A stretch of DNA of 64,000 bases from Lagopus muta (lineage: Eukaryota; Chordata; Aves; Galliformes; Phasianidae). Of this stretch, positions 25,421-37,310 are shown one piece after another. A model generated the notes under the pieces. The model was not told the origin of the DNA. It did not search any database and saw nothing but the letters and a program-made list of their open reading frames with translations. The translations under genes and the position numbers were made by a program. The stretch covers positions 14,619,215 through 14,683,214 of the forward strand of contig NC_064448.1 of NCBI RefSeq assembly GCF_023343835.1. Direction: 5' to 3'. Every line of letters begins with the position of its first letter. Within the stretch, counting starts at the first letter, position 1.

Positions 25421-26939
25421 TGTGGCAGGGAGTACATCTTCAGGGCAGAGAATGATTCCCATCCTGAAACACGCTGCATCCTCATCATCGTCACTGACTG
25501 CGATGCCACCCACAGCACCACCGTGCTCACAGTTGAGGAGTGTGGCATCATGCGCTACATCACTGGGGTACAGCCCACACTGCACCATGGGGCCATGCAG
25601 GGACCACCGTGTCTTGAGAGATTGCCATCCAAGAGCATTAAAGAGGTTTAAATCCCTTAATGTTCAGTGCTTTAAGAAGTATTTTATGGTAAGGCAATTA
25701 AAAATGACCTGCTGCAGAAAGTAACAGGATCCCAGAGTGTGTTACAGGTATGGCTCAGCAGAAAATGAGCACTATGTCCAATTTCCCCCCTTGGCCTCTG
25801 CTTATCTCATAAAAACTGTAACTTTCAAAAAATAAAGGAAGCAACCCAGATCTCTGCTGGGTTGAAGGATGATGTTTTGTTGCAGGGTGGAAAGTTGCAA
25901 GTTCTGAGAAAACAATGACTGTTGAAAGGGGTCTGTTCATGGTGCAGGAAATCTGATTTCTGGAGCTGTGTGTGCATGTGTGCTCTCACTTCACAACTGC
26001 TTCCAGATAATGGGGCTACCAACTCAGGCAGGAATGGTAGGGCTGTCATCCTTAGTCTAAAGTTCAGATCTTCTTTCTGCCTTGTTACAGTTCATTTGAG
26101 GTGTTTGTAGCAATGCTCGTGGTGTTCTCAGTTTGGCTGCAACTCTGACTAAATGGAATAGAATGATGAAGGAAAATACAGAAGCTGGTATTCTCTGGGC
26201 AAATTTGTGTGCCAAATCCACCTTTAGCAGAAGAAAGATGTGGTTTTTCAGAACTCAGGAGAGCTGTACCCGCACATACTACAGGCATATTTGATGAGCT
26301 TGCATTCCCCTTCTGTTGAATCAAAAACCTGGGCTAAGAAGGAATGTTCCATGTAGGGAGAAGAAGATGATAGAACGTGTTCCTTTCAAGGCTCGTGTGG
26401 GAAATGTCAGGTCTTTCTGAAGGCACCATTCAGCCACGGGCCTTTTTTGCCAAAAAAGTAACAAGACAGGCAGCGCTGCAGAACTGAGTATTCTCCACGG
26501 ATTTACTCATCGCCTGAACTAGACTGTGGCAATTGTCTTTATGATCATCAGCATATAGTTAAAAGGGAGCAGCTGACCAAGGTAAGGGCATACCAGTGAG
26601 TCTTTCCGTTTTGAAAGATTTTCATGTAGTCCTTGCTCATCTCTAAGTACTGAAGATTTATCACAGTCACAGATTCCATCTGTCTTTCATCATCACCATG
26701 GAATATTATTCCAAAAGCTGTTAAGCTATTGCAAATGACCTTATCTGAGCCATGCTCTTTTTTCTTTTTTAACTTGAAATGCTTGTTATGTATTCATTTC
26801 ATGTATCTCTTATTTTTGCCTTGCCTCAAGCTGGAAGTCACTTTAAGAAAGCCATCTAAAAAATTCTCTATTTAGTATGTGTGTACATCTCAGTGTGAAT
26901 TGTAGTGTATGCTATCTGTGGTTCATCCTGTACTGTAAT

Positions 26940-27560
26940 GTGGCAGTATGGCTGTACTCTTTCCAAAGCAGCATGCCTTTTCAGAAAGCACTTCACTGAC
27001 AGCTGAAGTTGTTCCTGTTTTATTGAACTGTAAGGGAGATAAGAAATGCCATGTGGAAGAAGCAGCTGTGCTGGCTGCTTCTCCTCTGTTGTCTGGGGGA
27101 ACATCTGATAAGGTGCCCATCTTGTACCTATCTGTGGCTCCAGTGGAATGTGTGGCAAGGCAGAAGCGAAAGACTTGAACTTTGCAGCTGGGAAAAAGCC
27201 TACAAAATAAGACAGTTACGCACAGATTGAGATAAAAGTGACAGATGTGGATGATGAAGAAGTCCGTGTAATATCTGACCTTCTTCCTCAGAGCAGAGAT
27301 TCACTGTCAGACAGGCTGCTTCAGACATTGATCTCATCACACAACTGAAGCAATGACAGCGTTTGCTTACTGCTTAAAGGGAGACCTCCAGGGTAAATGC
27401 ACAAACAGGTGTACAAGAAGAGTTAGCAGTTGTCACTCTTCCCAAATGCAGTGTGATATGGGATGTGTTCAAGGTAGCAGACTTGCTGGAGGGGCAGATT
27501 TACTTGCAGCTTTATAGGAGACCTGAGATATCAGTGCAGAACTTCATGATAAAACACCGT
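26940..27560 (+). pseudogene. Coding-like degenerate region, unassigned
   Basis: Successive open stretches in changing frames separated by stops: SLTAEVVPVLLNCKGDKK and ILYLSVAPVECVARQKRK (26948-27178), then IEIKVTDVDDEEVRVISDLL and SLSDRLLQTLISS (about 27215-27345). The residue composition is protein-like and no intron borders are needed between pieces, which would suit an old processed pseudogene. Source gene not recognised. Confidence 0.25.
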
Positions 27561-27784
27561 TAGTAAAATCTATTGAAGTGGTGAATCCTCCTAGTTTCTG
27601 ATTTCCATGAAGTTTGTGACTCCCTAATAATGAAATTAAAATTTGTATTATTGAAAATCATATGTTTGGTTATTTTGATCCAGCTGGACTTTCGTTTTAA
27701 TATTTACCTTCCTGCCTATTGGGGAACTTGAGTAATTTTAACCTGCTATGATATTGTGCAGCTCCTCCCTTTGACAGAGTGTTG

Positions 27785-28185
27785 TAGGCTGTTATCAGCT
27801 TGGCTGAGGGAGCTGGGATTGTTCGATCTGCTGAAGAGGAGGCTCAGGGGAGACCTTACAGCTAACTACCTGAACTAACTACCTAACTACCTGAAGGGAA
27901 GTTGCAGTGAGCTGGACTCGGCCTCTTCTCCCATGTAACCAGTGAGACGACGAGAGGAAATGGCCTCAAGCTGCACCAGGGGAGATTCACGTTGGACGTT
28001 AGGAAATACTGCTGCTCTGAAAGAGTGGTCAGGCACTGGAATGGGCTTCCCAGGAGGTGGTGGAGTCACCGACCCTGGAGGCATTCAAGGAGTGTTTCAA
28101 GGATTTTGTGTTGAGGGACGTGGTTTAGTGAGAACTGTTGGTGATGATCTTGCAGGTCTTTTCCAACCTCGGTGATTCTCTGACA
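27785..28185 (+). mobile_element. CR1 LINE 3' fragment
   Basis: The C-terminal ORF2 region (GLGLFSL-like, then [10 protein letters not shown] in a shifted frame) and the 3' UTR, ending at TTCCAACCTCGGTGATTCT. Short duplication near 27875-27895 (repeated AACTACCT units). Confidence 0.8.
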
Positions 28186-28688
28186 GCAGGAGAAGCAGTT
28201 ATTGCATATACTTTTTTCTATTCTACGTCACTTTGTATTTGGGCTGCTGCGTGGGATCTGCTCAGGAACACAGATTATCTTAGATACCTTTGATCAGTAA
28301 AGATGAAAATGAGAATGAAGATGGGGTGGATTTTAATATCAGCTATTGGGTGAATACCAAGGATGCAAAAAGGGATTTGAAATATTGGATGGATTGAGAT
28401 AAAAAACACCTAGTGGAGATTGTAGTGATTGAACTGTCTTTCCTTCTTCATGTATCAAATTGGAAAGTGCTCTTCAATATCAGGCGAAGGTGACAAATTT
28501 CAATTAAATCATATCTTTACAGATTTTTTTTCTGTTCTCATAAAAACGTTGTACAGAAGACTGCAGTATTGAAGAGGAAGAGTGAGATTCAATTTCCAGT
28601 CAACTACTTTCCTGAACATAGGTGTCCTTCTGTCGGTGTCCACATGGGAGCTAGGAACTTGACTCAGGTCCCCACATAAAGGCACCTG

Positions 28689-29132
28689 ATGAAAGTTGAG
28701 GTGCTGCAGGGTGCTCCTTGCTTCCTGCTGCTGGTACGGACAAGTCTGGGTGTCTGGAGCTGCCTGTCACATTCAGCAGTCCTGTATGTCCTGAACTGCT
28801 GCACAGTTCTGTGCACTTTTAAGGCTGTGCTGTTGGATAAGGTGATGAGAGCACTTGACCAGTATAGGACAATACAGGAACACGGGATTCAGTCTTGTCT
28901 TGAGACTTTGGAGAGAAGAAATAAAAGTCAGCTTCAAATAGGCCCAGAACTGGGAAAGGGTCTTCCATCCCAGGCAGACCCTGCTGATGAACTGCTCAGC
29001 GTAGAGTTGTCTCACGCTCATAGTGAGGAAACATCAAGAGGAGCAAAGCTGAAAGCCTCATGGTCAGGGGCTTTGCCTGAAAGGGAGTTAAATGTTAATC
29101 TGCTTAGTTTTACACAAATTACTTTGCTCTGA
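28689..29132 (+). CDS. Hypothetical ORF, 147 codons
   Basis: Longest non-repeat, non-low-complexity frame in this stretch. The N-terminal part is hydrophobic and Cys-rich; the C-terminal part is polar (LDQYRTIQEHGIQSCLETLE, ELLSVELSHAHSEETSRGAK). It could be an exon or a remnant. No family recognised and no conserved neighbours. Confidence 0.2.
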   Translation: MKVEVLQGAPCFLLLVRTSLGVWSCLSHSAVLYVLNCCTVLCTFKAVLLDKVMRALDQYRTIQEHGIQSCLETLERRNKSQLQIGPELGKGLPSQADPADELLSVELSHAHSEETSRGAKLKASWSGALPERELNVNLLSFTQITLL

Positions 29133-31618
29133 GTCCCCAGAGAATGCAAGATCCTGGCCAAAATGCAGTGCAAGGAACAGCTGTGCACTGCAGTAGAACC
29201 TATTTGACGGTAAATCTGGATTTCTCACCTGTAAGATGAAACAGACAAATGCTCATAAAAGAAAGCACTTCAGAAATGTTTAAAATGTGTATATCGTGGA
29301 TGTGAAGTCAGAGAGCCCCATGACATCCAATTCTCCAAGTTTAACATTTGCGTAATTAGTCTCTAGACTAATGTTACTAGATTGCCAACGATAATAATGA
29401 CAGATCTGTACTAGTACCAATGAGGCAACCAGGTGATTCAGTTCATCAGCTGGAAGCTACTCTTCTGTCAGAGGTGGGTTGTATGCTGCCTATAAGAAAA
29501 GAATGTATATTAAGCTGGCTAGTTTACCCAGAATATCAGTGATTAAACAGATGCTCTTCAAGGTTTCTTTGAGTAGATGTGTGCGTGGGAGATACACATG
29601 AACACAGAAATCTTTTAAGGATACGAAGAATATATTAAAATTCCACATGTACAAAGCTAAGTATAACTGAATTGTTGTATCTAGTATTTTCTGTTCTCAC
29701 CTCAGGACCAACTGCAAGTAGAGTTCAGTATTTCACTGCTAACTGTAATGTCAGAACCTTGAGAAACTCAACAAATCAATCAACAGAATTATGCTCTCTT
29801 TTTAATATAGCTGTCCCTCCTTGATGATAGCAGAGAAGGGACAGTTTGCATTAGTGTTTAATCAGTAGGTTCCCTGACTTGGTCTTGAAATGTCAGTTCT
29901 TAGTCCCCCTTGCCTTGAAAAATGAAGATACTGGAATTTGGTGTAACTCCTTTGTGTGAGAGGTACAGTCCTCCTCCCAGTATTTGCCTCATGGAAGAGC
30001 TTGCTCATAACCCATAGTGTAGTGCTCATAACCTCACATAGCGCAGTGAGTCTTGACAGAAGACTCAGTGGTAAACTCAGAAGTTTTCTCTGTTTATTTT
30101 CTTCAACCTTAAACACATTAATTTTTAGTCATTTTATTTAAACCTTGGTTTCGAGAAAATGTTACCAGTAAAACCTGGTCAGGAAAGAAGCATGATAAAA
30201 TTATTCACTCTGCTACAAGTTTTCAAATTATGAAGGTGAATGAAATCCCATCTATTTGAAGTTTCATTAGAAATACCCAAGCATTTTCCTTCCTACCCCG
30301 ATATACCTTAACCTAGAGGTGGCAATTAAGTCTTTGTTATCCTACAAAAGGAGGTTGAGTATGAACTGAGAAATCTGTCAATTTCTAATGGCATTTCTGT
30401 ACGCCTTGTGGTGAAAGTGGTGAAGACAGATGAAAGGCAAGTAGGTTGGTCTATTAAATGATCATTCTTCACCCTGAATAGCAATTTCATGCACTTTGAA
30501 TCCAAGAATTAGAGCCTCTTGTTTTGTAACTTGATCACAGCACAGTAACTCCTAAGCTAATTTCTTAAAGGCTCATCTGTAGTCTTAGCTGATTATCCTC
30601 CCACAGTGAAATGTTTGGGATGGAAGACAGCAGCAAGTAGAGATCGCTGATTTATTTGATTGCAGCCATTATGGCTACCCTAGGAGGACTTGTGAGCAAA
30701 TTATGTTTTCCATGTATTCAAGCTAGAGTGAACCTTTGCCCCAACTGTACTAAATGTAACTATGTGAGATGCTTGTTAGTGTCTCAGTAGTAAGGGTGAG
30801 CACTCTATTCAGAGTCACTGCAGTCAAAGACTTGCAGGTAGTTTTCAGAGTTCAAGACAAGTGGCTCTGTGGGCATGTTGCACAGCCACGGTCCCTCATG
30901 CATCCCTACTGGGGGACTGCCAGAGTGCCCTGTGCTTCCCTTTCAGCCTCTGCACCTTTGTTTCCTTCTCAGGGAATCGGGGTAAGAGATGAAAGGCAGA
31001 GATAACATGCAGAGTGCTTTGCCCACCTGTATTTTCTGGAGAAGTGCCTTCAGATGTCTTGGCACAAGTTTTCCCTAATGATTTCATTGTGCTTTGCATA
31101 TGGCTGCAGACTAGCACTGTAGGCCAACTTTGAACACACAACATAAAGTGAATGTAGGTGCCCTGCTCACAAAGAAGCAAAACTGCTTCTGACAGATTCT
31201 TGGAGATAGCAGGCAAAGTATTCACAGGTAGACCAGTAATCATAGAAAGAAAAATTGTGCTCACCCAACTAGTGAAGGGGCTCTATGGCTACACAGCACT
31301 CCGTCACAGGACGCAGCCTCGGTTCAAGAGACACTCTCTTGTCTTGGTTTTATGTTTTTTGGTCAGTATTCCACACCATCACATCTCGCAGTGCACTGGA
31401 GTTAAAAGGTTAGTACTGCCGTTCTGTGGCTTGTCAACATTTCTGGTTTCCTGGTCTCAGAAGACAAGAGGACTTTGTTGTTCCATTTCCATTCGAACAA
31501 ACAGATAAGACCTTCCCTCTGCATCTTTATTCTAGGCACATCCTATGTGGCTCTAGAATGGTTGCGTTTGTTGTACTGTTTGGCCCAGACTATAAGGTCC
31601 CTCTGTTGTGCTGCTTTC
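29133..31618. other. Non-coding stretch left of the palindrome
   Basis: No repeat or exon recognised. Frames near 31158-31508 and 31426-31986 are unsupported; the latter crosses the palindrome boundary. The last ~120 bp before 31619 do not match the corresponding outside flank at 56946. Confidence 0.5.
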
Positions 31619-31758
31619 TCACAGCATCACCGGCTGGCTGCCCAGGGCCCCTCTCTGGGTGGCCACCAGTGAGTCACATCCTGCCCTCAGGCACAGCCCC
31701 TGTCCCTGCCACAGAGCTGGGGGCTTTGGGGCACAGGCAAGCAGGCACCACGAGAAGA

Positions 31759-32235
31759 ATGCTGCTGCTGCTGCTGCCACTTCTGGCCCTGGCTGAAGCC
31801 TGGTTGCATCCATTCCCCTCCCCATGGGAAGCAGCAGCAGGAGGCTGTCCTGCATGCACCTGCAGGCAGCAGGCTGGCAGTGCTTGCTGCCTTTTCTCTC
31901 CTTCTGATACACGTACATGCACAAGTGCTGCTGCAACAGAGTCCACCATCTGTTACCAGAACGAGATCCAGAACTGTGAATATTGAGTACAAAGCCGAGG
32001 GCATAGATGACTTTCAGAATGCCTACATCTACTGGTACTGACAGCTGCCTGCCAGAGCTCCTGAACGGCTCCTTTCTGTGACAGCAGAATTACAAGTTTC
32101 CTATGATTTTGAATCCGATAGGAGCAGATATTTGTCTTATAAAAGTGAGAATAAAATCTGCACTCTCTCAGTTCACAGCACACAGGACGGAGATGAAGGT
32201 ACCTACTGCTGTGCCTACTGGGAGTCTCATAGCGG
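31759..32235 (+). pseudogene. T-cell receptor gamma V-like segment, dead (left arm)
   Basis: A Leu-rich leader (MLLLLLPLLALAEAW) starts at 31759. From 31955 an Ig V-type frame follows: KAEGIDDFQNA, then the FR2 core YWY and QLPARAPERL, then KSENKICTLSVHS, and the J-proximal DEGTYCCAYWES. This layout and the CAYW end resemble avian TCR gamma V domains. It is disabled: the first conserved Cys is Tyr (IEYKAEG), a TGA interrupts FR2 immediately after YWY (probably a CGA codon changed to TGA), and I see no convincing heptamer/nonamer recombination signal after about 32230. No clean leader intron is visible. Another IgV family member remains possible. Confidence 0.6.
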
Positions 32236-33059
32236 GAGCAGCCTGCAGGCAGCCCTTACAGAAAGCTGGCTGCAGCCTGAGCGGCACACTTTGATACAAG
32301 TGCCAAGAAACACAGCAGCCTTCCTGCCCCCATCTCTCAGCCTTCAAGGCGTCCCCACAGGCTTAAGCAGAGGAAGGAATTCCAAGACGAAAGCCAAGAC
32401 ACTTACGTGGCACTGTCTGTGTCACTATTCTGTGCAGTCTGAATCCATCGTTTCCTCTCCCTGCCAGCAGCCGTCCTGCCCCTAATGTTCACTTTTTCAA
32501 TGCTGGAATGGCGGCACTAAAGGACTTGATGCAAAATGATGGATCCGCCACAAGGAAACTGGCAGTAGGAGTTTACAGAACATGTCCTGATGTGAGCTCT
32601 GTAGTGCATGCTGCAGTCGACAAAGACCTGGAGAAGATCCAGAGCAGATTCACTCTCTTAGTCAGAGATGGGGGAGCATAACTCTGGAAAGAACATGCGG
32701 TGGTAGGGATGCTGTTTGTGGAGACAAACAACATCCAGGGTTGGTGCAGATGGCTGAGGAGGCCCATGGAGTTGTTCCAGGCATGAGGAAGTCAGGAGTT
32801 CACCATCAACTAGTCAATTTGTGCTACAAAAGCAGGCAGCACTTTCTAGGCAGGGCTGATGAAAGATGCTTCTGGGACAGACCTGGGGGTCTGAGGAGAG
32901 CAGAGTGACCTGGGGAAGGGCACAGCTGAACAACCCTGCTTTCTACGTGTGTGCTTAACAAGATTTATGGGTAAGATGAAATGGGATGTAGCAGATAGAT
33001 AGACAGATAGGTGCACACAAAACAGTTGCTGGATTGAATATTTTAGGTCTTCTCTACAG

Positions 33060-33310
33060 TGAGAGAATTGAGTCAGATGGGGGCCCGCATTTTGAAAGTT
33101 CCCTTGCAAATACTTGGGCCAAAGATCTTGGCATCGAGTGGACTTATCTCACATTCCCTTGCATGCACCAGCTGCTGGTAAAATCCAACAGGACAGCGGG
33201 TTGTTGAAAATGAAGTTGAAGGCAATGGGGGAAGGAAGATTAAAGCAGTGGGAGAAGCATTTGGCAGAAGCCACCTGCTTGGCCAGTGCTCAAGATCTAT
33301 GAGCCTAGGA
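33060..33310 (+). mobile_element. ERV integrase remnant (left arm)
   Basis: The frames contain an integrase core signature: SDGGPHFES, then WAKDLGIEWTY, followed in another frame by a segment matching the end of the catalytic core and the C-terminal side (LKQWEKHLAEA). A frameshift lies between the two parts and a stop follows. The remnant is directly upstream of an LTR in the same orientation (33359), as expected for the 3' end of a provirus with little or no env. No protease, reverse transcriptase or gag is visible upstream; the element is a fragment. Confidence 0.6.
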
Positions 33311-33358
33311 CCGGCGCAGTGGAAATGCTGATACCACGAGGTATCTTACTGTGAAGAC

Positions 33359-33640
33359 TGTATGGGAGCTGCTGAATCACAGCCTGAACCTCTGGTTGAT
33401 CACCTGAGGTGAGCGCTGATCAGCCCTGGGAACACAGTGAAGGCAATGCGCTGTGCTGCTGGAAGGGATGGAGCCTGGCTGCGCCTCTCTCCTGGACCCC
33501 ATTGAAGAACTGACTGCCAGTGGGGAAGGGTCTCTTTTGGAGATCCCTCCTTTGGAGCTTTCCAGTGAGCCCAGGATAAGGGTAAGCCCTTTATCTATTC
33601 TTTTTGGTGTAATAACCTGCTTAGCCAAACTCTCTTGTAT
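33359..33640 (+). mobile_element. LTR fragment downstream of ERV integrase (left arm)
   Basis: Begins TGTATGGGAGCTGCTGAATC and is alignable, in either orientation, with segments at 3275-3549, 43727 onwards and 54924-55205. The shared 5' end starting TGTATGGGA at all sites marks the LTR terminus. The similarity fades near 33640, so the 3' end is uncertain. Confidence 0.6.
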
Positions 33641-33787
33641 GTTTCTTACTTATAACACCTGGATCATCACTGATTATACAAAAGACTAAAGAAATTAAAT
33701 GAGAACTTAAGTCACAGAAAAGCATTCCAACTCACTGCTCCATCACAACATTGTTTATTGGAAGAGTCACAGAACAACTTTTATTTA

Positions 33788-33935
33788 TATATTTTGTAAA
33801 TAATATAATAAAATATATTTATTTCTATTTAACTAAGACATATGTAAATAATATAGTATATTTATTTCTATTTAATTGAGGCCTATGTAAATAATATAAT
33901 GTAATGCATTAATTTATATTTAATTAAGGCATATA
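33788..33935. repeat. AT-rich tandem repeat, three ~47-bp units (left arm)
   Basis: Three units, each starting TGTAAATAATATA and ending with an AAxxCATA/CCTA-type junction, at about 33796, 33844 and 33888. It lies immediately downstream of the gene candidate's stop codon. In the orientation of that gene it supplies two of the AATAAA hexamers. Confidence 0.7.
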
Positions 33936-33944
33936 ACTTCAGAA

Positions 33945-36900
33945 TTAACTTAAATCCTTATCATACAAAAGGTCTGCTGGTGGTGGCTTCAGAAGGACCT
34001 TTCCTAGCTTGAACTTCTTGGCTCTGAACTGCTCCAGCTCTCCGGCTGTTAGTTCCATCTTCGGTGTGTGTAACTGCCCTGCTCTGATGCCGTGTGGATG
34101 CAGGAGGCGCAGACGCGGCGCTGTGTGCAGAGGCACTGGCAGTCGGTGCGGCCAAAGCACTGCTTGCACCCAGGTGAGAAGGTTCTGTAGCTGCCTTGGG
34201 AGCAGCGACAGCAAGCGGAGCGGTGCTGGAAGGATTTGCCGCAGCAGGGCTCGCAGGGCCCGGAAGCCCAGAAGTCCATGGCCAGCGGCCGTTCCAGGAG
34301 CGTTAAGTGAGGAGCAGGCTGCGGATGGAGCTGCAGAATCCCCAGTCCCAACAGGATGGGGACAGCTGTGGGAGGACGTCACCCCGAGGGCAGGAGGACT
34401 GGAGGCAGCAGCAGAGCTCCCCACAGCTGGAGCGCTTCCAGATGAGACGCTGGGATTTGCAAGGACAAGCGGGCAGCACCGCTGCTGCTGTTGGCTGGAG
34501 AGCCTGCAGTGAGGAAATGGATAGGAAGGCTGAGGATGGGTGCACCTGCCATACTGAAACACAGTTGCGTTTCAGTGCTGCAGAAGAACACTTATCAGCG
34601 CCTGTTTAATTGCTGGTTCCTTATGCAGAAACTTACTTGGGAACCCAGTGCTTGGGGCTTACTGTCCTCCCAGTCCAAGAGAAGGTAATGGTGGAGTGAC
34701 CACTTTCCAAAGTGGCTGAAAAACTTCCAAATACATCCGTGAAAACTACATTCCAACACAGGCAAGTGTCTTTCAATCCACGCTTAAAGCAAAAACCCAC
34801 GTGTGCCGACCAACCGAACGTAACTGAGAAACTGATCCAAACGCTGGCCACGAGCAATCACAGAATCACAGAATCACAGAATCACAGAATCACCCGGGTT
34901 GGAAGGGACCTCAAGGATCATGTAGTTCCAACCCCCCTGCCTAGCAGGGCCACCAAACATACACATTCAGATCAGGTTGCCCAGGACCCCGTCCAACCTG
35001 GCCTTAAACACGTCCAAGGACGGGGCATCCACAACCTCCCTGGGCAGCCCGTTCCAGGGCCTAACCACTCTCCTTGTAAAGAACTTTCCCCTAACATCCA
35101 ACCTAAATCTTCCCTCCTTCAACTTGGATCCATTTCCCCTAGTCCTGCTGTTGTCAGCCCTTTTGAAGAGTTTACTCCCCTCCTGGGTGTAGGTTCCCTT
35201 CAGGTATTGATAGGCTGCAATGAGGTCACCCCGCAGCCTTCTCTTCTCCAGGCTGAACAAGCCCAACTCTCTCAGCCTGTCCTCGTAGGGGAGGTGCTCC
35301 AGCCCCCTGATCATCTTAGTCGCTCTCCTCTGGACCCTTTCCAAAATCTCAATGTCTTTCTTGTACTGAGGGCTCCACACCCGGACACAGTACTCCAGAT
35401 GGGGCCTCACAAGAGCCGAGTAGAGAGGGACAATCACCTCCCTGTCCCTGCTGACCACCCCTCTCCTGATGGAGCCCAGGATCCCATTTGCCTTTCGAGC
35501 TGCCAGAGCGCACTGCTGGCTCATGTTCAGTCTCTCATCCATCAGGACCCCCAGGTCCTTCTCTGCCGAGCTGCTCTCAAGGACCACTCCTCCCAGCCTG
35601 TATAGGTGCCTGGGGTTCTTCCGGCCCAAATGCAAAACCCTGCACTTTGCCGTGTTGAACCTCATTAGGTTCACCCGAGCCCAGCCCTCCAGCCTGTCGA
35701 GGTCCCTCTGAATGGCATCCCTTCCTTCCACCGTATCAACTGCACCATTCAGCTTGGTGTCGTCAGCAAACTTGCTGAGGGTGCACTCAATTCCCTCATC
35801 GATGTCATTAATAAAGATGTTAAAGAGCACCGGTCCCAAGACAGACCCTTGGGGGACACCACTTGTTACCGGCCTCCACCTGGACATAGAGCCATTGACC
35901 ACCACCCTCTGTCTGCGGCCTTTCAACCAATTGCTCATCCATCGGGTCGTCCACCCATCAAATCCACTTCCTTCCAATTTGGAGATGAGGATGTGGTGGG
36001 GGACCATGTCAAAGGCCTTGCTCAGGTCCAGGTAAATGACATCGGTCGCCTTCCCTTCGTCCACCAATGCCGTCACTCTATCATAGAAGGCCACAAGATT
36101 AGTTAGGCATGACCTTCCTTTGGTGAAGCCGTGCTGGCTGTCTCGGATCACATGCTCATTCTTTATGTGACCGAGCATGTTGAGCAATGGCTACTTTAAA
36201 CAAAACGCTCTCAGGCTACTGTCTGCAAACACCCTAGAAGCAGGAATCTGTTGACTGACAGGCAAAAAGTAATTGCAATCACCAAAACCCCTGGAGCTCT
36301 CATTCTCCTCTCCCTTGTTCTAGTTTGCTTCATGACTCTATCTGTATCTGCTTTGGCTCAGTCTGCTCTCTGAGTGCAGAACAGTCATCTGTGCTGAAGT
36401 CTGAACCCTGAGCTCTGCCTAAATGGGAATCCTAAGAAAACCTTCACTCGATATTTAAGAGAAAAGCAATATCAGGAACAGAAGTACTTTACCTTTCCTT
36501 AACACTTACCATCGATGCTGTTCTCCAGGCATTTAAAGCCTTCAGCTCCTGCAGCCTGTTTCTCCATTGTTGCACATACTGATGGACAGCGTTTATCTAA
36601 ACGTGGGAAAACACAAACATGCTTTTGTTAAGCATGGCTTTTGTTTTTTTCTTATTTGGGTCCCTTTCCCCCCCTTCCCCCCCCTTTGCCTTCTTTAAAA
36701 GGGGGAACAAGAGTGATCTGAGCTACTGCAAGGAAATTTCAGACTGGGCAATTCAGGTTTTGCCCCACTTTATGAGCAGAAACTCCTGCTTTGGATAATA
36801 CGTTTTGTAGCTGCATCATTGGTGAGGCCTGTGCCACGCAGTTATCAGAAAGGGGCAGGGAGAATCATAGACCTGTTTGAGTCAGAAGGGACCTTTAAAG

Positions 36901-37310
36901 CCATCTGACCCAATTCCCCTGCACTGAACAGGGTCACCTATGGCCACATCAGGTTGCTCAGTTATGGCAAAGCCTTCAGGCCAGCAGCTCCTGCTGTTTT
37001 CTACTCCCTGCACAGAAAAGTGAACGTATGAGGGCATTGGTATTCAATGAGTCAAGAGCAGCCACCTGAAGAACAGGAACCACTGCTACCCTGAGCGTGT
37101 CCACAGAAAGCTCAGTTGTTCTGAATACTTACATAGTATCCTGTGCTCTCCATTGCACTGCAGTTATAATACGCCAGGTGCAGCTCCTCAGGGGAGATCT
37201 CTGGAAAGCTTGCAGGGAGGCAAACAATCAGCATGCTCCAAAGGGAATACAACAAAAATACAAAATTGCCCTCTGGAGTTACACAAGAAACGGCCAATGC
37301 GACCACTTTC
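33945..37310 (-). CDS. Unidentified multi-exon gene candidate, left-arm copy (3' part)
   Basis: Mirror copy of the right-arm gene, transcribed leftwards. Exons are 37133-37310, 36510-36596, 34637-34782 and 33945-34503. A possible additional 5' exon lies at 38296-38462. The coding sequence appears identical to the other arm, because neither of the two mismatches I noticed falls in these exons (35142 is in the intronic CR1). Both copies would therefore make the same protein if expressed. The gene faces away from the spacer, as in the other arm. Family unknown; see the right-arm entry for what the protein looks like. Confidence 0.4.
34858..36194 (-). mobile_element. CR1 LINE, 5'-truncated, intact RT C-terminal ORF (left arm)
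   Basis: Mirror copy of the right-arm CR1, ORF at 34967-36187 on the minus strand. It differs by the single noticed substitution at 35142, which changes one residue (SRTRG here, SRSRG in the right arm). A 297-codon frame on the opposite strand is only an antisense shadow. Confidence 0.95.
36863..36968 (-). mobile_element. Short CR1 3' tail (left arm)
   Basis: About 105 bp of CR1 3' end beginning AGAATCATAGACC and running through the GTCACCTATGGCC segment; heavily truncated. Confidence 0.7.

Noticed and set aside
32491-32690. Open stretch with ALKDLMQNDGSATRKLAVGV in the left arm
   Set aside because: Protein-like, but I found no splice sites, family or link to the neighbouring V segment or ERV fragment. 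Left unannotated.
34712-35605. 297-codon ORF on the plus strand (and its mirror at 52959-53852)
   Set aside because: It lies exactly antisense to the CR1 reverse-transcriptase ORF. Similar antisense frames appear over other CR1 copies, so it is a shadow.
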